From Paraphaeosphaeria minitans (Eukaryota > Ascomycota > Dothideomycetes > Pleosporales > Didymosphaeriaceae), in NCBI GenBank assembly GCA_015832175.1, contig WJXW01000008.1, positions 2,232,001 through 2,296,000 on the forward strand: a stretch of 64,000 nucleotides of DNA, read 5' to 3'. Below, one piece after another: positions 11,026-24,800 of this stretch (positions are counted from its first letter, which is position 1; every line of letters starts with the position of its first letter). A program made the position numbers and the translations under genes. The notes beneath the pieces were generated by a model. The model did not search any database, was not told the origin of the DNA, and saw only the letters and a program-made list of their open reading frames with translations.

Positions 11026-12780
11026 CACCCCCTAGGTAATTGCTTAAAGCGGATCACCTATCCTAAGAAGTAATCTATAATTATCTAAATCCTTTCTAAA
11101 GATCTTTAAAAAACCGTCTAAAGGCTATTTAAAGATTAAAAAACTATTAAGAATTATTCTTCTAAATCTCCTTATCTTAAGAACAGCGATTCTATCACTC
11201 CCTACTTATTATAATAGCAAAACAATTACTGTTTATCTTTCAAATTACGAATCCTATTGTAAATCGTGTCCAGAATCTCTTCTTCTAGTAGGTTAGGAGC
11301 TTATAAGTATAGCACAAAGGCCTAGAGCGTAAATACTTTTGTTCTGCTGCTCTTTTCGCTTACTTCCTATTAACTATAAGGTAATTTCCCCGCTCTTACT
11401 AGCTAGTAAGTATAATAGGTAGGCGCGTTTTAATTAGGAAGGAGTAGTAGTGAGAGAAATAAGTGGTAAGGAAGGAGCGTATTTAGCGCTTAATAATTAG
11501 ATAGGTAGTAGAGTATATAAGCCCTTTACTAGCGCTTAATCTTCTCTCTTTAATCCTTTACTTTTAACGCTTTAACCTCCTATCTAATTTAAGCCTACTA
11601 GTTTAAGCCTTTAAATCCTACTACTTTATAGTAAGTTATTTTCTTCTAATTATTACCTTACACTCTTTCTATTATTTAGAGCTTTACTAACTCTTTTAGA
11701 TATCTAATAACCTAGCTAAAGCACGCGCAGTAAAAGCTGTAAAAGCTACTAAATAAAGCTCCTAATTTTTTTACTAAGATCTTCTTACTCTACTAGCTCT
11801 TTCTGCCCTAGCTCTAGGCCCTTAGTAATCGCTTAGTGCTCTTAGATAAGTAAGCTGCTTAGGCTACTTAAAAGGAGCTCTAGCAGGAAAGAGTAATAAA
11901 CACTGCTATAATAATACTTTAAGCTTAGGTAGGCGCTGTTATGCCTACTTTACCTACTCTTATACTACTATGTATAGGGTTATTCTATTACTTTAGCTAA
12001 TTTTACTAATTGTTTCTGTAGCTAGCTGTATATTTAGACTCTAGCTATAGATTTTATCTGCTATTAACTATTAGAGGGTGCTAATATAAGCTTTTATTCT
12101 AAGATTTATTCTAGGTTTAGCTAATACTTTTTATAGGAGAGGCTAATTACTAAGCTATGTAAGAGGGTTAAAGTAGCCTTATAAACTCTTTTTCCTACTA
12201 GTAGTTAGGAGGAGTAAGCTTAGTACGTAGCTACTATCCTACTCTCTCTCTCTTAGCTAATCTTTAGTAGAGGATAGGGTAATTACCTTTCTACCCTACC
12301 TGTTAAGGAGTAGCGCAGTTATAGCTAATACCCTAATTAAAATAGCTAGATAAGCGGCCTATTAGCTCTAAAGTAGAGTAGAGGCTAGGTAAGTGTTTCT
12401 TCTCTTACTAATTAAAGGAGGGAAGGCTAGAGTAAGCTATTACCTACTACTAATTAAAGGAGAGGTAGAGGAGGTAGATAGGGTAAGGAATTACCTACTA
12501 TAGAGAGGAGGAGAGGAGGAGGATAGGGAGAATTTCCTACTACTAATTATAAGGGAGATTCTCGCACCCCTATAATTAAGTAGAGGAGGAAAAGAGTTTA
12601 TATACTTGTAGATAAGCTCTTTAATCTCCTTTTTCTCTAATTCCTATTCTCCCTCTAATCTTTTCTTTCTTTTCTTTTTCTTTTCTTGTTTCCTAGCTCT
12701 AAATTAATAATTCTAGGTAGTTAATAGATTGTTTCTTTACTTACCTACTTTTATTTTATAATTATTGTGCTTATATCTTA
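11026..12780 (+). other. Cop-1 post-pol region with a possible antisense frame
   Basis: About 1.75 kb between the end of pol and the 3' LTR, much longer than a normal Copia 3' spacer. Read on the plus strand (against pol), with TAA/TAG taken as former Gln, the part around 11740-11940 gives a coiled-coil-like peptide rich in L, K, E and Q. Frames change around it, so it is decayed or spliced. Long purine or pyrimidine runs lie near 12360-12690. Confidence 0.4.
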
Positions 12781-15700
12781 TAGATTTAATAGCCTTTTAA
12801 ATCTATTAAACTACTAATAAGTAAGAGCCTTTGTGAGGCTATTTACTGGCATTTTGCTAGTTAGAAGATATTTTACTTAAAATAATCCTTTTGTATACTC
12901 TTGCCATAACTATATATTCTAAATATCTACATAGCGCAGTTAAGTAGTGATTCTTTTGTTCTTTCTAATTACTAAACAAATAGTTTAAAGATTGTTATAA
13001 TAGACCTTCTATAAAGGTCTTAGATCTAGAGTAAGCTTAGTAAAGAATCTCTTAATCGCTATAGCTTCTTTACTTATATGTTTAAGCGCTAGAAGCTCTG
13101 CTTCTGTTATTAAAGTGGTGATTATGTTCTATTAAGCTGCTTTCTATAGGATAGCTCCTCTAAATAATAGGATAATATATCTATAGGAAGATTGCCGTGA
13201 TATTAGATTATTAGCGAATAAGGCATCTCTATATATTAGCAGATTAGGTCTATTGTAGCCTCTAAAGACTATAGCCTGCTATCTAGTTTAATAGAGGTAA
13301 AGGATCACACGATTAATAGCAGCAAAGTGTTCTTTACTTAGATTTATTAGAAAGTGTAATAGCTTTAACACTACAAAGGCTATATCTAGGCGTAGCATAA
13401 TCTGTGTAGAGAGCCCCACCTCTTCTTAAAAGAGCTTTATTTATTAAGGAGTAGCTTCTCCTGTGCTTAGAACGAGATCTTCTACTAATAGAGGTATAGG
13501 AGGGAAGCTCCTAGAGTTTAAAAGGTTAAACTTTTTTGTGATCTTATTAATATAGGTATTATAGACTAGAGAAATTAATCTTGCTTCTCTGTCCCTAATT
13601 ACTTAAACACCTAGGAACTACTCTACTAGTCTTTTTAATTTAATTTTATATTTGTTCGCGATCTTCTTCTAAAAATCTAGAGCTTCTTTCTCTTTACTTT
13701 TGTGATAGAGAAGAAGAATGTCGTTAATATAAAATAAAATAATAATACTTTAATCACTATTAAAGAAAAGGCATAGCTCTTTTAGTAAAGCTAAGAGTCT
13801 ATAAGATTGTAGTAATCCTGTAAATTCCTTATACTAAAGAAGTAGTGAATCTCTTAAGCTATATAAAGCTTAATTTAATTTTACACACTTTCCTAGCTTT
13901 TTAAAACTATTAGGTAATTTATAAGTTACTAGATTAGCAGCTATAATAAGAGTATTTAGAAACGCTCCTACTATATTAAATTATAAGATTTCTAGATTAA
14001 ATTCTACTACTAGAGCTACAGCTAATTAAAAAAATCTTGCTGTTAGAGTAGCAGTATAGGTAGAGTAGAGAGTATTCTTTTTCTAAAGATCTCCTCTTAC
14101 AACAATTTAAGTTTTACACTTTTTAAAGTATCTATTTTAATTAAACTTATAGGTAAAGACCTACTTTAAAGGGAGTAGTTACTCTAACACTTCTAATTGT
14201 TTAATCTCTATCTAGGTACCTTTATCTTACAAAGTCGAGATCTCCTTATAAGCGGTAAGGAGGAATAGCTTCCTATATAGATAATTGTAAAGGTGTTTCT
14301 ATAGAGTTGGCTCTAGTGTAAGCTTGTCTCTATAAGTCTAAGCTACATAAGACGCTCTAGGCGCCTTTTTAAGTATAAAAGCGAATACTATCGCATTTAG
14401 TATAATATATTCTTCTTACTTAGACTAGACTTCTACTACTTCTAGTATAAACGTGTACTCTAATATTACATTAAGATTACTTTAAAAATAATTAGTAATT
14501 AGTGTATAAGTACCTAGCTTCTATTTACCCCCTAGCTAATTATCCTAATTATTTTGCTTCCTTAATCTTCGTAATAGTAGATAGCGATTTATTAGTTAGT
14601 TAATTTCTAGTGCTTTACTATAATTTCGCCTACTTATTCTACTTGCCTCTAGATAGATCTGCCTTCGCCTTTAGCGCGCTAGTAGGTTATCTACTTTATC
14701 TAGCGTAATTAAGTTATCTACGCTAGGTTAATTAGCAACCTAATTAGTTTCTACTAATAAATAGGGTATTAAATCCCTAGATTCTAGTGGGCTAGCTCTC
14801 TTAGTAGTGTTCTAGTAGCTACTAGATATCTTTTAATTACTTAACAGATCACCCCTAAGATCACCTGGCTCTAGTGTCTAATTAGGGGTTATAAGTCCTA
14901 TACTTCCTTTCCTACTTAAGCGAATTCTTAGCTGCTAGCTAGCTAAGCCTACAGCTTACTTAGTAGTAGGTACCTTAGGTTCCTAATTGCTTAGCTAGCC
15001 TACTTCGCTTTTAATCACTTAAGAGTTACCTATAGGTCTAGTAGTAGTTCTTATATACTTGTTTATTTTAGGAAGAATATTAAGCGCGTTTTTATACACT
15101 TCTTCTAGATTGTTTAGCTCTTCTTCTTAGAGGCTTTTTACTATTTTTAACGCTTCTATCTTTAGAATAGATTATTCCTCTAATCCTTTATAGAATAAGG
15201 ACTTATTAAACCTTACGTTTCGTGTAGTAATTACCTAATTAAGCTAGAGAATCTATATTTAGTAGATATTAGAAGCTTTGTAGCCTACTAAGTATTTAAT
15301 ATAGCCCCTAGGATTTATTTTAAATCCTCTTCTGTCTTGCCTAGCTGCACGCTCCTAATCTAAAGGGTAAGCTTAGCAGCTATAGGCGTAGACAGCACTC
15401 TAGTTTAGACAAAGATTAGCTATCCTATATTATGTTTTTACTAGTTTAAAATAATAAAAATATTGTCTAAACTAAGCATCTAACGTTTTATTAGGTAATT
15501 AATAGCCTAATGCTAGGCTAGGAATTATTCTTTAGAGCTAGTATGCCGCTTATATAATCTTAGGCCAGAGATTTAATAGCAGATTTGCGCTTATTTACAT
15601 TTTAATTACTTTTATTATAAGCTCTTGGCCTACTCTTTCTATAGCGCTATTAGGCTTATGCGTATAGGGCAGTAGTCTGCTAATTGTTATCCTTTCCTAA

Positions 15701-17800
15701 TTAGCTTAAAATTCGTACTAGGATTTCCCTCTCTATAGAAGTGTTGCTGTATTATTATCCTAGTAGATCTTTGTAATTTAAAGCTTATATTTTATATTAA
15801 CAAGAGCTAAGAAATCCTGCTACACTCTTATTATCTTAGAAAGCGTCTTTATTCTAAGATTAAAAACGTAAGGTTTCTTACTAAAATTTTCTTTAATTAG
15901 CAAAACCTAGTTTTCTCTATTTTAAGCAGTGGGCATATTAAATAGATCCTAGGATAATAAGTGAAATAGCCTAGGTAATTATTCTCTAGATCTCCTAGAG
16001 ATTACCTAGGTTACGTGTGCAGTAGTATAGTGCTCGTAATCCTTTCTTAACATTCTAGTAATCTTTACACCTTAGGCTGCAGTTACTAGAGCTTATAGGC
16101 CTCTACTTCCTATATACCCTACTTAAAGGTGCTAGAGGTCCTTAGAATCTAATCTCTTAATATTAACCTAGAATAATCCTTTAGTAGTTACACTTATAAC
16201 AATTAGATAAGAGCGGATTAGCTTATATTATAGGAAAGTAAAGTTATACTTATATCTTAGGTCTACTAAGACAATACTTTATTCTAGGCTTCTAATCCTA
16301 AGAGTGTAATTTAAATTAAGGTACTAAATCTTTACTTTCTTTAAAAGAGCTTCTAATATAATATTTATATAAAAGCCTTCTACTACTCTTACTCCTTAGA
16401 GCAGCAGATCTTCTATAAATCTCCTAGTTTTCCTATGCAAAGCGTTCTTAATTAGTCTATTACTAATTCCTAAAATTAAGAGGCTTTATATACCTACCTC
16501 TACACTCTTGTTTAATAATTAAAACGTCCTAGGAACAAGTCTTTCGCAATTGTTAACTAGGTAAACTACTATAGCACTGTCTAGTATTATACATTCTAAT
16601 AGAGGATAAGCGTTAGAATATAGAGTAGAGTAGACACCTAATGCTCCATTATCTATAGGCAGATTAAATAGGTTTAGTAGAGTAGCAGTAATACTACTAG
16701 AATACTTAATAGTCTTAGTAGAGGATTATTTCTTATTCTATTCTACCTTTGTAATCGCATTACAAAGGTTTAACTACTTAGGCTGCTTAAGTTAATTAAG
16801 AATCTTTAATTTTTCTTTATTAGTAAGATTAAATAATAATATTCTATCCTAGGGTGATCTAGCTATCGCAGTTTGAAGTCTTTAGCACTCTATTAGTTTC
16901 TACCTATAAGTATAGGGCTTATAGGGACAGTTTAGTTGTTTCTTTATCTAATTAGACAAACTAGAACTATTAGAGTTAGTAGATTGTCTTAATAATCTAT
17001 TAAAAGTGGCGAATACCCTACTTATTTTATTAGAACTGGATTAGATTAAATGCTTCTAGATAAGTGCTGAAAATACCTTCCCTAGATTGTCTAGCGTGAT
17101 CTAATTCTATCCTAGTGTCTTATCCTAGATTAGCTGTTAGTTTATTAATTAGGCCTAATCTAGTGCTATACGCGTAGTAATTACATCTAGGAAATCTTAG
17201 GTAGTAAGCGGTCTGCTAATTTCGCTAATTAAGTAGGTCTTCGCTTTTTAATAGAGGAGCTGCTACTCTTTAAACTAGGTCTTAGAACTTTATCTTGCCT
17301 ACTTAGCCTTCTTAAAATAAGCGCAGTACAAAGCTTAAACATTATTCTGTATAGCTCCTTTATTTAGTGCAAGATCTTCCTTTAAGAGTTAAATTAGGGA
17401 CTAAAGCGTAGTTTGGCGTATATTAACTAGAGTGATTATGGCAGGAGCAAGTAGATTAGGCAATACTATAGTGTTTACCTAAGTCTAGAGATTCTATATC
17501 TTAGTATAGTCTACTTGCTAGTCTAAAACTACTGCTCTATATTCTACTATTTGTAAAGGAAAGCTCTCCTTATTTATTTTATACTTAGTAAGCTCTGCTT
17601 TGTATAATTAAATACTTACTATAAAGGCTATATCTATAATTAGTAATAGTTTCTGTAAGAGCGGAGGTTGTTCTAGCTTTGCGTAATTAATTACTAGAGC
17701 GTTAATCGCCTCTAGATTAATTTAGTTCTAGATTCTTTTTAAGTTTACTTAGAATTAAAGCTAGACAAACTAGTAGGGCTAACTAGCGTAATTAACAAGC
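12781..17800 (-). pseudogene. Cop-1 gag-pol remnant
   Basis: In Copia order on the minus strand: gag (about 17800-16750), aspartic protease, gag-pre-integrase, integrase, reverse transcriptase, RNase H ending at 12781 (LADSLTKAL-like end). The reverse transcriptase box reads YIND at 13731-13720 in place of YVDD, so the first catalytic Asp is lost. There are many TAA/TAG stops, nearly all at positions where Gln is read in frame. Cannot make a product. Confidence 0.75.
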
Positions 17801-17947
17801 TGTACTTCTACTATTTTAATAATTTTCGTAATTAGAAATAGAGGGTTGTATTATAGAGAGGTTCTAAATAGAGTGTTGTATAATAATTTAAGCGTTACTA
17901 AGTAGGTAGGAAGAATTGTCCTACGTTCTAAGCGCTAGGCTTATAAC

Positions 17948-18142
17948 TATTATAGTAAAAAGGGCTTAAACTATTATAGGATATTTAGGAGCAGAGTTGT
18001 AAAGAATATAAAGAGCTAATTGTAGGAAAGGATGCCGAAAGGGCAGACTATATACAAAAGAAACGAGCCTCTTGGCAAGAATCCCGTGATCTGAATTAGT
18101 AGATCCAGAAAGAATCACGGAAGTGAGTGTTTTACTTCAACA
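17948..18142 (-). repeat. Cop-1 5' LTR
   Basis: 195 bp, same length as its partner. It begins TATTATAGTAAAAAGG on the plus strand (original TGTTGTAG) and ends TTCAACA. Confidence 0.9.
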
Positions 18143-18149
18143 TTAAGAA

Positions 18150-18600
18150 ATGCTTAACGTGTATAAAATATAACTATGTTTATAAGGTTTACGTTTAGTC
18201 TAGAAAACATAAAGAATATATTTATTAAGGTTAATATTGCGATGTATACGTTTTAGAGTCTAAGTTTAAGCGTTTATTAGTAGAGAAAGAGAAATTACGT
18301 ATATAGATAAAAGAGTTAAGAGAAATATAGGAGGCTATGTTTAAAGCCTATAAGGAGGCGTTAGAGAAATTATAGGTTATATATATATATAAAGATTAGT
18401 TATATTAGTAAATAGACTTACTAGATAAGTGTGCTAAGGATGTAATAGCAGTTAAGGAGAAGAATATTAAGGAGGCTAAATCTTATAAGGCTGTTAATCT
18501 AGTAGTTAATAAGACTCCTTTAGGTCCCTTCTTATCCCCTATAATATAGAGCGCTTTTAAGGATTTCTTATTAGAATTCTAGAATAATCTAGTGCCTTTA
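18150..18600 (+). pseudogene. Gyp-1 antisense accessory frame, type 3
   Basis: Plus-strand frame, opposite to Gyp-1 pol, between the LTR and the chromodomain end. Reading TAA/TAG as former Gln gives a continuous Lys/Glu-rich helical peptide. An N-terminal part has spaced Tyr/Cys that fit RIP-changed cysteines. Then come ESKFKRLLVEKEKLR, a long coiled-coil-like stretch and a C-terminal motif LGPFLSP. The same protein can be read from Gyp-2 (minus strand, 55120-55600), which makes chance unlikely. Function unknown; its promoter would have to lie in or near the LTR. Confidence 0.6.
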
Positions 18601-20219
18601 CTATCTTAGGTACGAATATTATTATACTGTATAGGTTATTAGTAGAATTCTCTAATCTTTTATTAATAGTTTTCTAAGTAGTTCTTAAGTTTCTAAGTGT
18701 TTTTACTGTGTAGGTAACCTTTCCACTTAATAAGGTACACATTGCTATACTAATTATATTCTAGAATTCTTTTAACCTTAAATTTATTTTCTTCCTTAGT
18801 TCTATAGTAGAAGGCGGTTCTACCTAGTGTATTAGGGTCTACTAGTTCTAGTAGTAATATATAGAATACTAGGTGTATCTTTGCATCTAGCGGTAGTTCC
18901 AACTTATAGTTTACTAGTAATATTTACTTAGAAATGTAAAATAGTCTAATCTTAATATAATCTAGTTTCTTATGTTTCTTTTTTTAAGTTTAAAGGTTCT
19001 TTATAAGCAGATATACTTTATCCCCCTTCTTTAGCTAAGGTGCTGTTTTACATTTTTAACTTTAGTAAGAAATTAATTACTATTAAGCTTTTTTAAGGTT
19101 CTTACAGAGTTATTAGTATATTTTCTTTATATTTTCTACTATATCTATGGCTTCTTTTACTTTAATTGTCGTAGGAAATTATTAATTAAAGAGATGTGGG
19201 TGTCTTCTATAGTTTATATAGAATAGTGTATATCCTAATACTACTAATACTTTGTTATTATAGGCTAACTATGCCATAGGTAGTAATAAAACCTAGTTAT
19301 TCTTCTAACTATTGCAGTAGATGCGTAGGTACGTTTCTATAGTTTAGTTCGTACTTTCTATCTATCTGTCTATTTATAGATAGTAAGCTATTAATAGCTT
19401 TTGTTTTATTCTAAGTAGGGCTATAAGCGTTGTCTAGTAATTTCACGTGAAGAGCTTATCTCTGTCGCTAATAATTATTTTTAGGATTCTGTGGTATCTA
19501 ATTAGTTAGTTTAGGATAAGAAAAGCAAGTTCCTTTGCTATTATTCTTTTAAGGCATAGATTAAGCTTAATATACTTAGTTAGTTAGTAGACTATTACTA
19601 GTATACTATTATATTTAATTCCTATTATTAGATCCTTAGAGTTTAGAATTCCTATAATAAAATCTATAGCAATATCTTCCTATAGTACTGTTAGTATTCT
19701 AATTACTTACATCTCTCTATATTTAAGATATATACTATGTTTATTTCTCTAGCATTCTACACATTTATAAATATAAGTTATTATAGCTTCTTTAATTCCT
19801 TTAAAGGTGTAATTCCTTTAGATAAGTTTTATTGTTTTTGTAATACCTAGGTGTCTGTACATAGGGTTATCGTGGTATTGTTAGATAATCTTAGTCTATA
19901 AATGTTCTAGAACTTCTTAGTTAATTACTAAAAGTTAATTTAGTTTTACTATTAGTTCTAGAGATCTATCTTTAGTTTTACAAAGAATTATAGAGAAGGT
20001 TTTTACCTTTTCTCCTACTAAATTACTTTATTAGCTAAGAGCGTCTACTCCCCTATTTTCTTTTCTAGCTATATAGATAATTTTAAACCTATACTATGTA
20101 GTAGTCTATAACTATTTTTATTATTATAGCGTAAGTTCTTTTATTATCGTGAACCTTAAAAGGTTCTTATAATCTATATAAATTTCTAGCGTTAAGTAAC
20201 TAAGCGCGTAAATCCTCTA
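18600..20219 (-). pseudogene. Gyp-1 pol remnant: chromodomain and integrase
   Basis: Reverse complement is colinear with Gyp-2 pol: the chromodomain (motif LVKWKGY-like) near 18620-18780, then the integrase core and zinc region to about 20000, then the start of RNase H, cut at 20219 by Gyp-E. Bases 19659-20051 are identical to Gyp-3 (57673-58065). CTCTA at 20215-20219 is the Gyp-E target duplication. Confidence 0.8.
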
Positions 20220-20411
20220 TGTAATAGGCTGGGGCTATGCCCTAGCCTTTAAAAGGATCTTAAGGAAAGGAACTGCCCTAAAGAAGTGGACCCACTAAGA
20301 AAAACTCTTCTTATAAGCGGCACACCCCCCTATAGAGACTTAATACCTAGAATTTATTCTTTATATTTAGCACTTATAGTTCTGTTTACTCTCTAAGGCT
20401 AGCCTATAATA
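20220..20411 (+). repeat. Gyp-E 5' LTR
   Basis: 192 bp, TGTAATAGGCTGGGG to CCTATAATA. It differs from the 3' LTR only by about a dozen visible transitions. Confidence 0.9.
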
Positions 20412-20449
20412 TTAGATTCTAGGTCTTCTAGAAAAGAGTTGTTTAAAGG

Positions 20450-21800
20450 AATAAAGAAACGTAATAGAGTCTAGAATAACCTACTAATAGATGCCTCTAA
20501 TATCGCTAAGTTAGTAGAATAACTACAGAACTTAATTACTACTAGAGACAAAGACTACTCTATTATATATACACTATAACTCTAGAATAAAAAGCTGCGT
20601 AAGCTCTTTATACGCTAATAGGCCTACGCTAGCACTGTCCTAGGCTTGTCTACCTCTATTATAGGGGGTAGATTCTTATTTGCTAGTATAGACTAGCTAA
20701 TCTTATAGCGTAAACCGCTTTTAAGCCTAACTAAGTTTAGGAGCTTAAAGGTCTAGTTTAGGGCCTAGAAGGTTATAATAGATTATAAGCTCTAGGCTAA
20801 TAAGCAGTTTATTAGCTCCCCCTAAAAGGAATAGGCGCTAATATAGAACTGCCTAGATAATAGTCCTTAGAATATAGTGGCGGCCTTTTACTAAGCTAGG
20901 GGGGCAGATAGCTAGTTTAACCTATAGATGTTTATATAGTACCTTACCTTTATATACGCTAATAAACACGCTTAGTAAAAGGCTAAAGCACGCCTTAATA
21001 TAATTAGGTAGAATTCTAAAGAGAGTTTTTCTAACTTTTATATCTACTTTTAATAAACCTTAGTAGAGGTAGGCAGTAGCTAGTAAGATAACACTAAGAA
21101 ACTATGTAAGTTACGCTGCGTAATCTAGTATAATATTTATATAGTTATTCTTAACCGCGACGTTCCTAGAAGGGACTATAACGCGGCTATTACTAGGTTT
21201 TTATAGATTATAGTAGACCTTAAAATAGACGCCCTAGAAGATAAGCTTACTATTTAAGCTACCTCTTATAAGGGTGGCTAGCCCCCTTCTAAGGATAGCA
21301 ATAGTAATGTCTATATAACTCTTATAGCAGTGTTAACTTTAATCTAGCCCTAAGCTAGTAGAGAGGCGGGTAAGTAGTACCTAAACTAGATACCTAAATA
21401 TATCTTCTAGTAACACTAAAATATAGGCGTGTATACTTACTATAGTAAGCCTAACTATATAGCTAGAGTCTACTCTAATATAATTTTACTCTAGGTAATT
21501 ATAACCTAACCTTAGTATAGTAAGATAAGTATCTAGTTAGGAAAAGAGTAGCCTCTAGTCTAGCACTAATATAGGGGCTAAGCGCAATAGCATTAATAGA
21601 GATATAATTAGAGTAAGCTATAATAGTTAGAGTAACTAGGGCTAGGGTAGGCATAAATAGGCCTACTTCTACCCTCTATATCTTCCTTAATAGTACATAG
21701 TATATAAAGGCCCTAATTAATATAAGGTGTAAATACTTTATAGTAATTAGCCCTAGGCTAGTACATTTACTCTTACTATAGCGTATTATAATTTTAGTCT
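20450..21800 (+). pseudogene. Gyp-E gag remnant
   Basis: Helical gag-like peptide from about 20450. Near 21432-21473 the frame reads a CCHC zinc knuckle in which Cys and His have become Tyr (pattern C-x2-C-SKPN-H-IAR-x-C), the change expected when TGT or CAT codons are hit by RIP. Stops are TAA/TAG at Gln positions. Confidence 0.65.
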
Positions 21801-24800
21801 AGAAGCTAGAATAGACTACTAGATTATTATTATAGACCTTTATTATGAAGATAGTAGTAGTGCCTTATAATATATTTAAATAGTAATAGACCCTTTACGC
21901 TTATATAATCCCTAACCTCTACTAGGATATAATTCTAGGGGCCCCCTAGCTAGCTAAGTCTAGAGTAGTAGTAGATATCTATAGTAGTAAAATTATAATT
22001 AGAGCGGCTAGGGATCCTATCGCCCTTAATACCTAGGTAGTAGAGAGGTAAGGCCTCCTCACTACGCTTATAGATAAAGAGAATAATGTAACACCTTTTA
22101 ATACTCTAAATAAAAACTAGAAAAGGGTATTTCTAACTTTACTTTAAGATATTACTATAGTACTTATAATAACGCTTTCTTATATAGTAGAATCCCTACC
22201 CCCCTATAATATAGTAGGGCTAGGCCTTACTAAAGATAGTAGGACTCTCTCCCTAGAACTAGTAAAATATACTACTATTTTTAATAAGACTAAGGTGTCT
22301 AGCCTTCTACTACACTAGGGTATATTAGACTACTATATCTACCTAAAATAGACTTTAAGCAGCTCCCTTCTAAGACTACCCTAGGGCCCACTATATAGTA
22401 TGTCTAGAGATTAGCTAGCAGAACTCTAGCGCCAACTTATAGAACTTATAGATAAAGGCTAAATATAAGCTAGCTCCTCCTTAGTAGGTGCTCTAGTCCT
22501 TCTAGCCCTAAAGCCTAAAGGGAAATAGCGCCTATATATTAACTATTAAGAGATTAACGCAATCTCTAAGCTAGATTAATACTCTCTCCTACTTATTAAA
22601 GAGATACTACGTACCCTCTCTTTAACTACTTAGTTTATAAAAGTAAATATCTACGCTACCTTCTATAAGCTATAAGTTATAGAGGGAAAAAAACACTACA
22701 CTATGTTCTATATCTAGTTTAGCCTCTTTAAGTGGTTAGTAGTCCTATTTAGACTAACTAGAGCACCTACTATATTCTAGCGCTATATTAATAGTACTCT
22801 AAAGAATACTCTACGCGATATATATACAGCTTACCTAGATAATGTCTTTATCTATATAATAGGGCCCCTATGCTAACACTAGAACTATATATAATAAGTG
22901 CTAGGACTCCTATAGGAAGCTAGACTATATATAGACCTAGAGAAATATAAATTCGCGATAATAGAGGTTAGGTACCTAGGGTATCTTATTATAGTAGGTA
23001 AGGCTATTCGCCCTAATCTAGCAAAGATATAGGTAATTAATTAATAGGACGCCCCCTCTATAGTATATATAGTCTACTACTTTATTAGCTTTACTAACTT
23101 CTATTGTAACTTTCTTCCCTAATTCTTTAAGTAGGCCGCACCCCTATGTTTTAATAAGGCTCTAGGGAATAAGAGGCCTTTTAGGCCCTAAAAGATATAT
23201 TTATATAGGGCCCTATCCTGGCGCTCTAGGACCTAGAGCGTAACACGCTAGTAGAGGCGGACTGCTTAGGTAGCGCTACTAGGGCCTACCTCTTTTAACG
23301 TATTAAGAGGATCTAGCACCCTATAGCCTACTACTCTATAGCCCTAACACTAGCCTAGTAGAACTACACTATTTATAACAAAAAGCTACTTATAATTATA
23401 TAGGCCCTATAGGTATAGAGACTAGAACTAATAAGAGTAGCGCGCCCTTTTAAGATTCTAATAGACTATGAGAACCTTAAAATACTTTATAAAAATCTAA
23501 AAGTTAAGTAAGCGCTAGCACTAGTAGTTAGAGTTACTCTTTACCTTTTACTTTTACCTCTACTACTAGCCTAGATTCTAGATAGCTAGACTAGACGCAC
23601 TAAGCTGGCGTAAATAGAATATAGCCTAGTAGATAAAAATAAACGCCCCGCTAATAGTGCCTAGGACTATCTAGACTATTCTAGTATAAACGCAATCTTT
23701 AATAGCGCTAGTAAGGGCCTAGATTTTACTAACACGCATTTATAGGCACTTTAGGATATAGTTATAGTAGAGTTCCCCCCTACTATATTAATTAGGCTTA
23801 AGGCGGTGCGCTGTAGTAACTATATATTTTCTATAGTAGCTACTACCTCTTAATAAATTAGAGACTATATAATTAGTATATATAGGTCTTTTCTATAGTA
23901 AGAAGTCATTTAGGTCCTAGCTTAGAAACCTTTTACTACTACTATTATATAGTGCGCACATAAGTCTCTAGTTATAGGCTATTCTAGGAAGAACTCCACG
24001 TTTAAGATTATCTACTAGGACTACTACTAGAATAATATATCTAAAGACGTTGCCTAATTCGTGCGTAATTACTACTACGTAAGAGTATATATAGATTAGT
24101 AGAAGTAGTAAGGTCTCCTATAGCCACTCCTAATTATAGACTAGTACTAGGCGCAACTCTTAATAGATTTTATAGTAGACCTTCCCTAGACCTCTATAGT
24201 AGCACTGCGATACCTACTTATAATTACTAATAGGCTGTTAAAGTATATATAACTAGAAGTTATAACTTCTATAATAGTAGAGCACTATATAGCCTGCTTT
24301 TATAATATATAGTAGCAGTTCTATAGCTTCCCTACCTTACTAATTATAGACAGAGGCTTAGACTAGCTAGGGAAGTTCTAGACTACACTATATAAATTAA
24401 CTAGAATAAAATAACTCCTCTCTATAGTATACCACCCCCAGACTAACAGCGGTATAGAGAGGGCGAACTAGGAGTTACTCTTAGTCCTCTATATTATAGT
24501 TAACTTTAAATAAATAGACTAGCTAGACTATCTTCTAGCCTACTAGCTTATATTAAATAATAGAGTATCTACTACTATAGGCCTAAGCCTAAACCTTCTA
24601 CTAAATAGATATTACGTTAATCTCCTTAAAAGAATCCCTTTACTAGTAAAGTCTAGCCACACCTTTACTAGGAGAGCAAAGCACTTCCTAGACTACTTTA
24701 AGAGAGGAATAGCTTTAATCTAGACTACTATTACCTATAGACAGTAGCGCACTATAGAGGCTATAAACTATACCTACTACCTTATAGAGTAATTTTAAGT

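Larger units (their letters stand above)
10831..18142 (-). mobile_element. Cop-1: full-length Copia LTR retrotransposon, RIP-inactivated
   Basis: 7312 bp, flanked by TTAAG at 10826-10830 and 18143-18147. The LTRs are 195 bp each. The element is on the minus strand: the polypurine tract reads GGGGGTG next to the left LTR, and TTATAAGCC, a possible primer site, follows the right LTR. Colinear with Cop-2. It was inserted into the 3' spacer of Gyp-1, whose undisrupted sequence can be read in Gyp-2 near 55570-55600. Confidence 0.92.
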
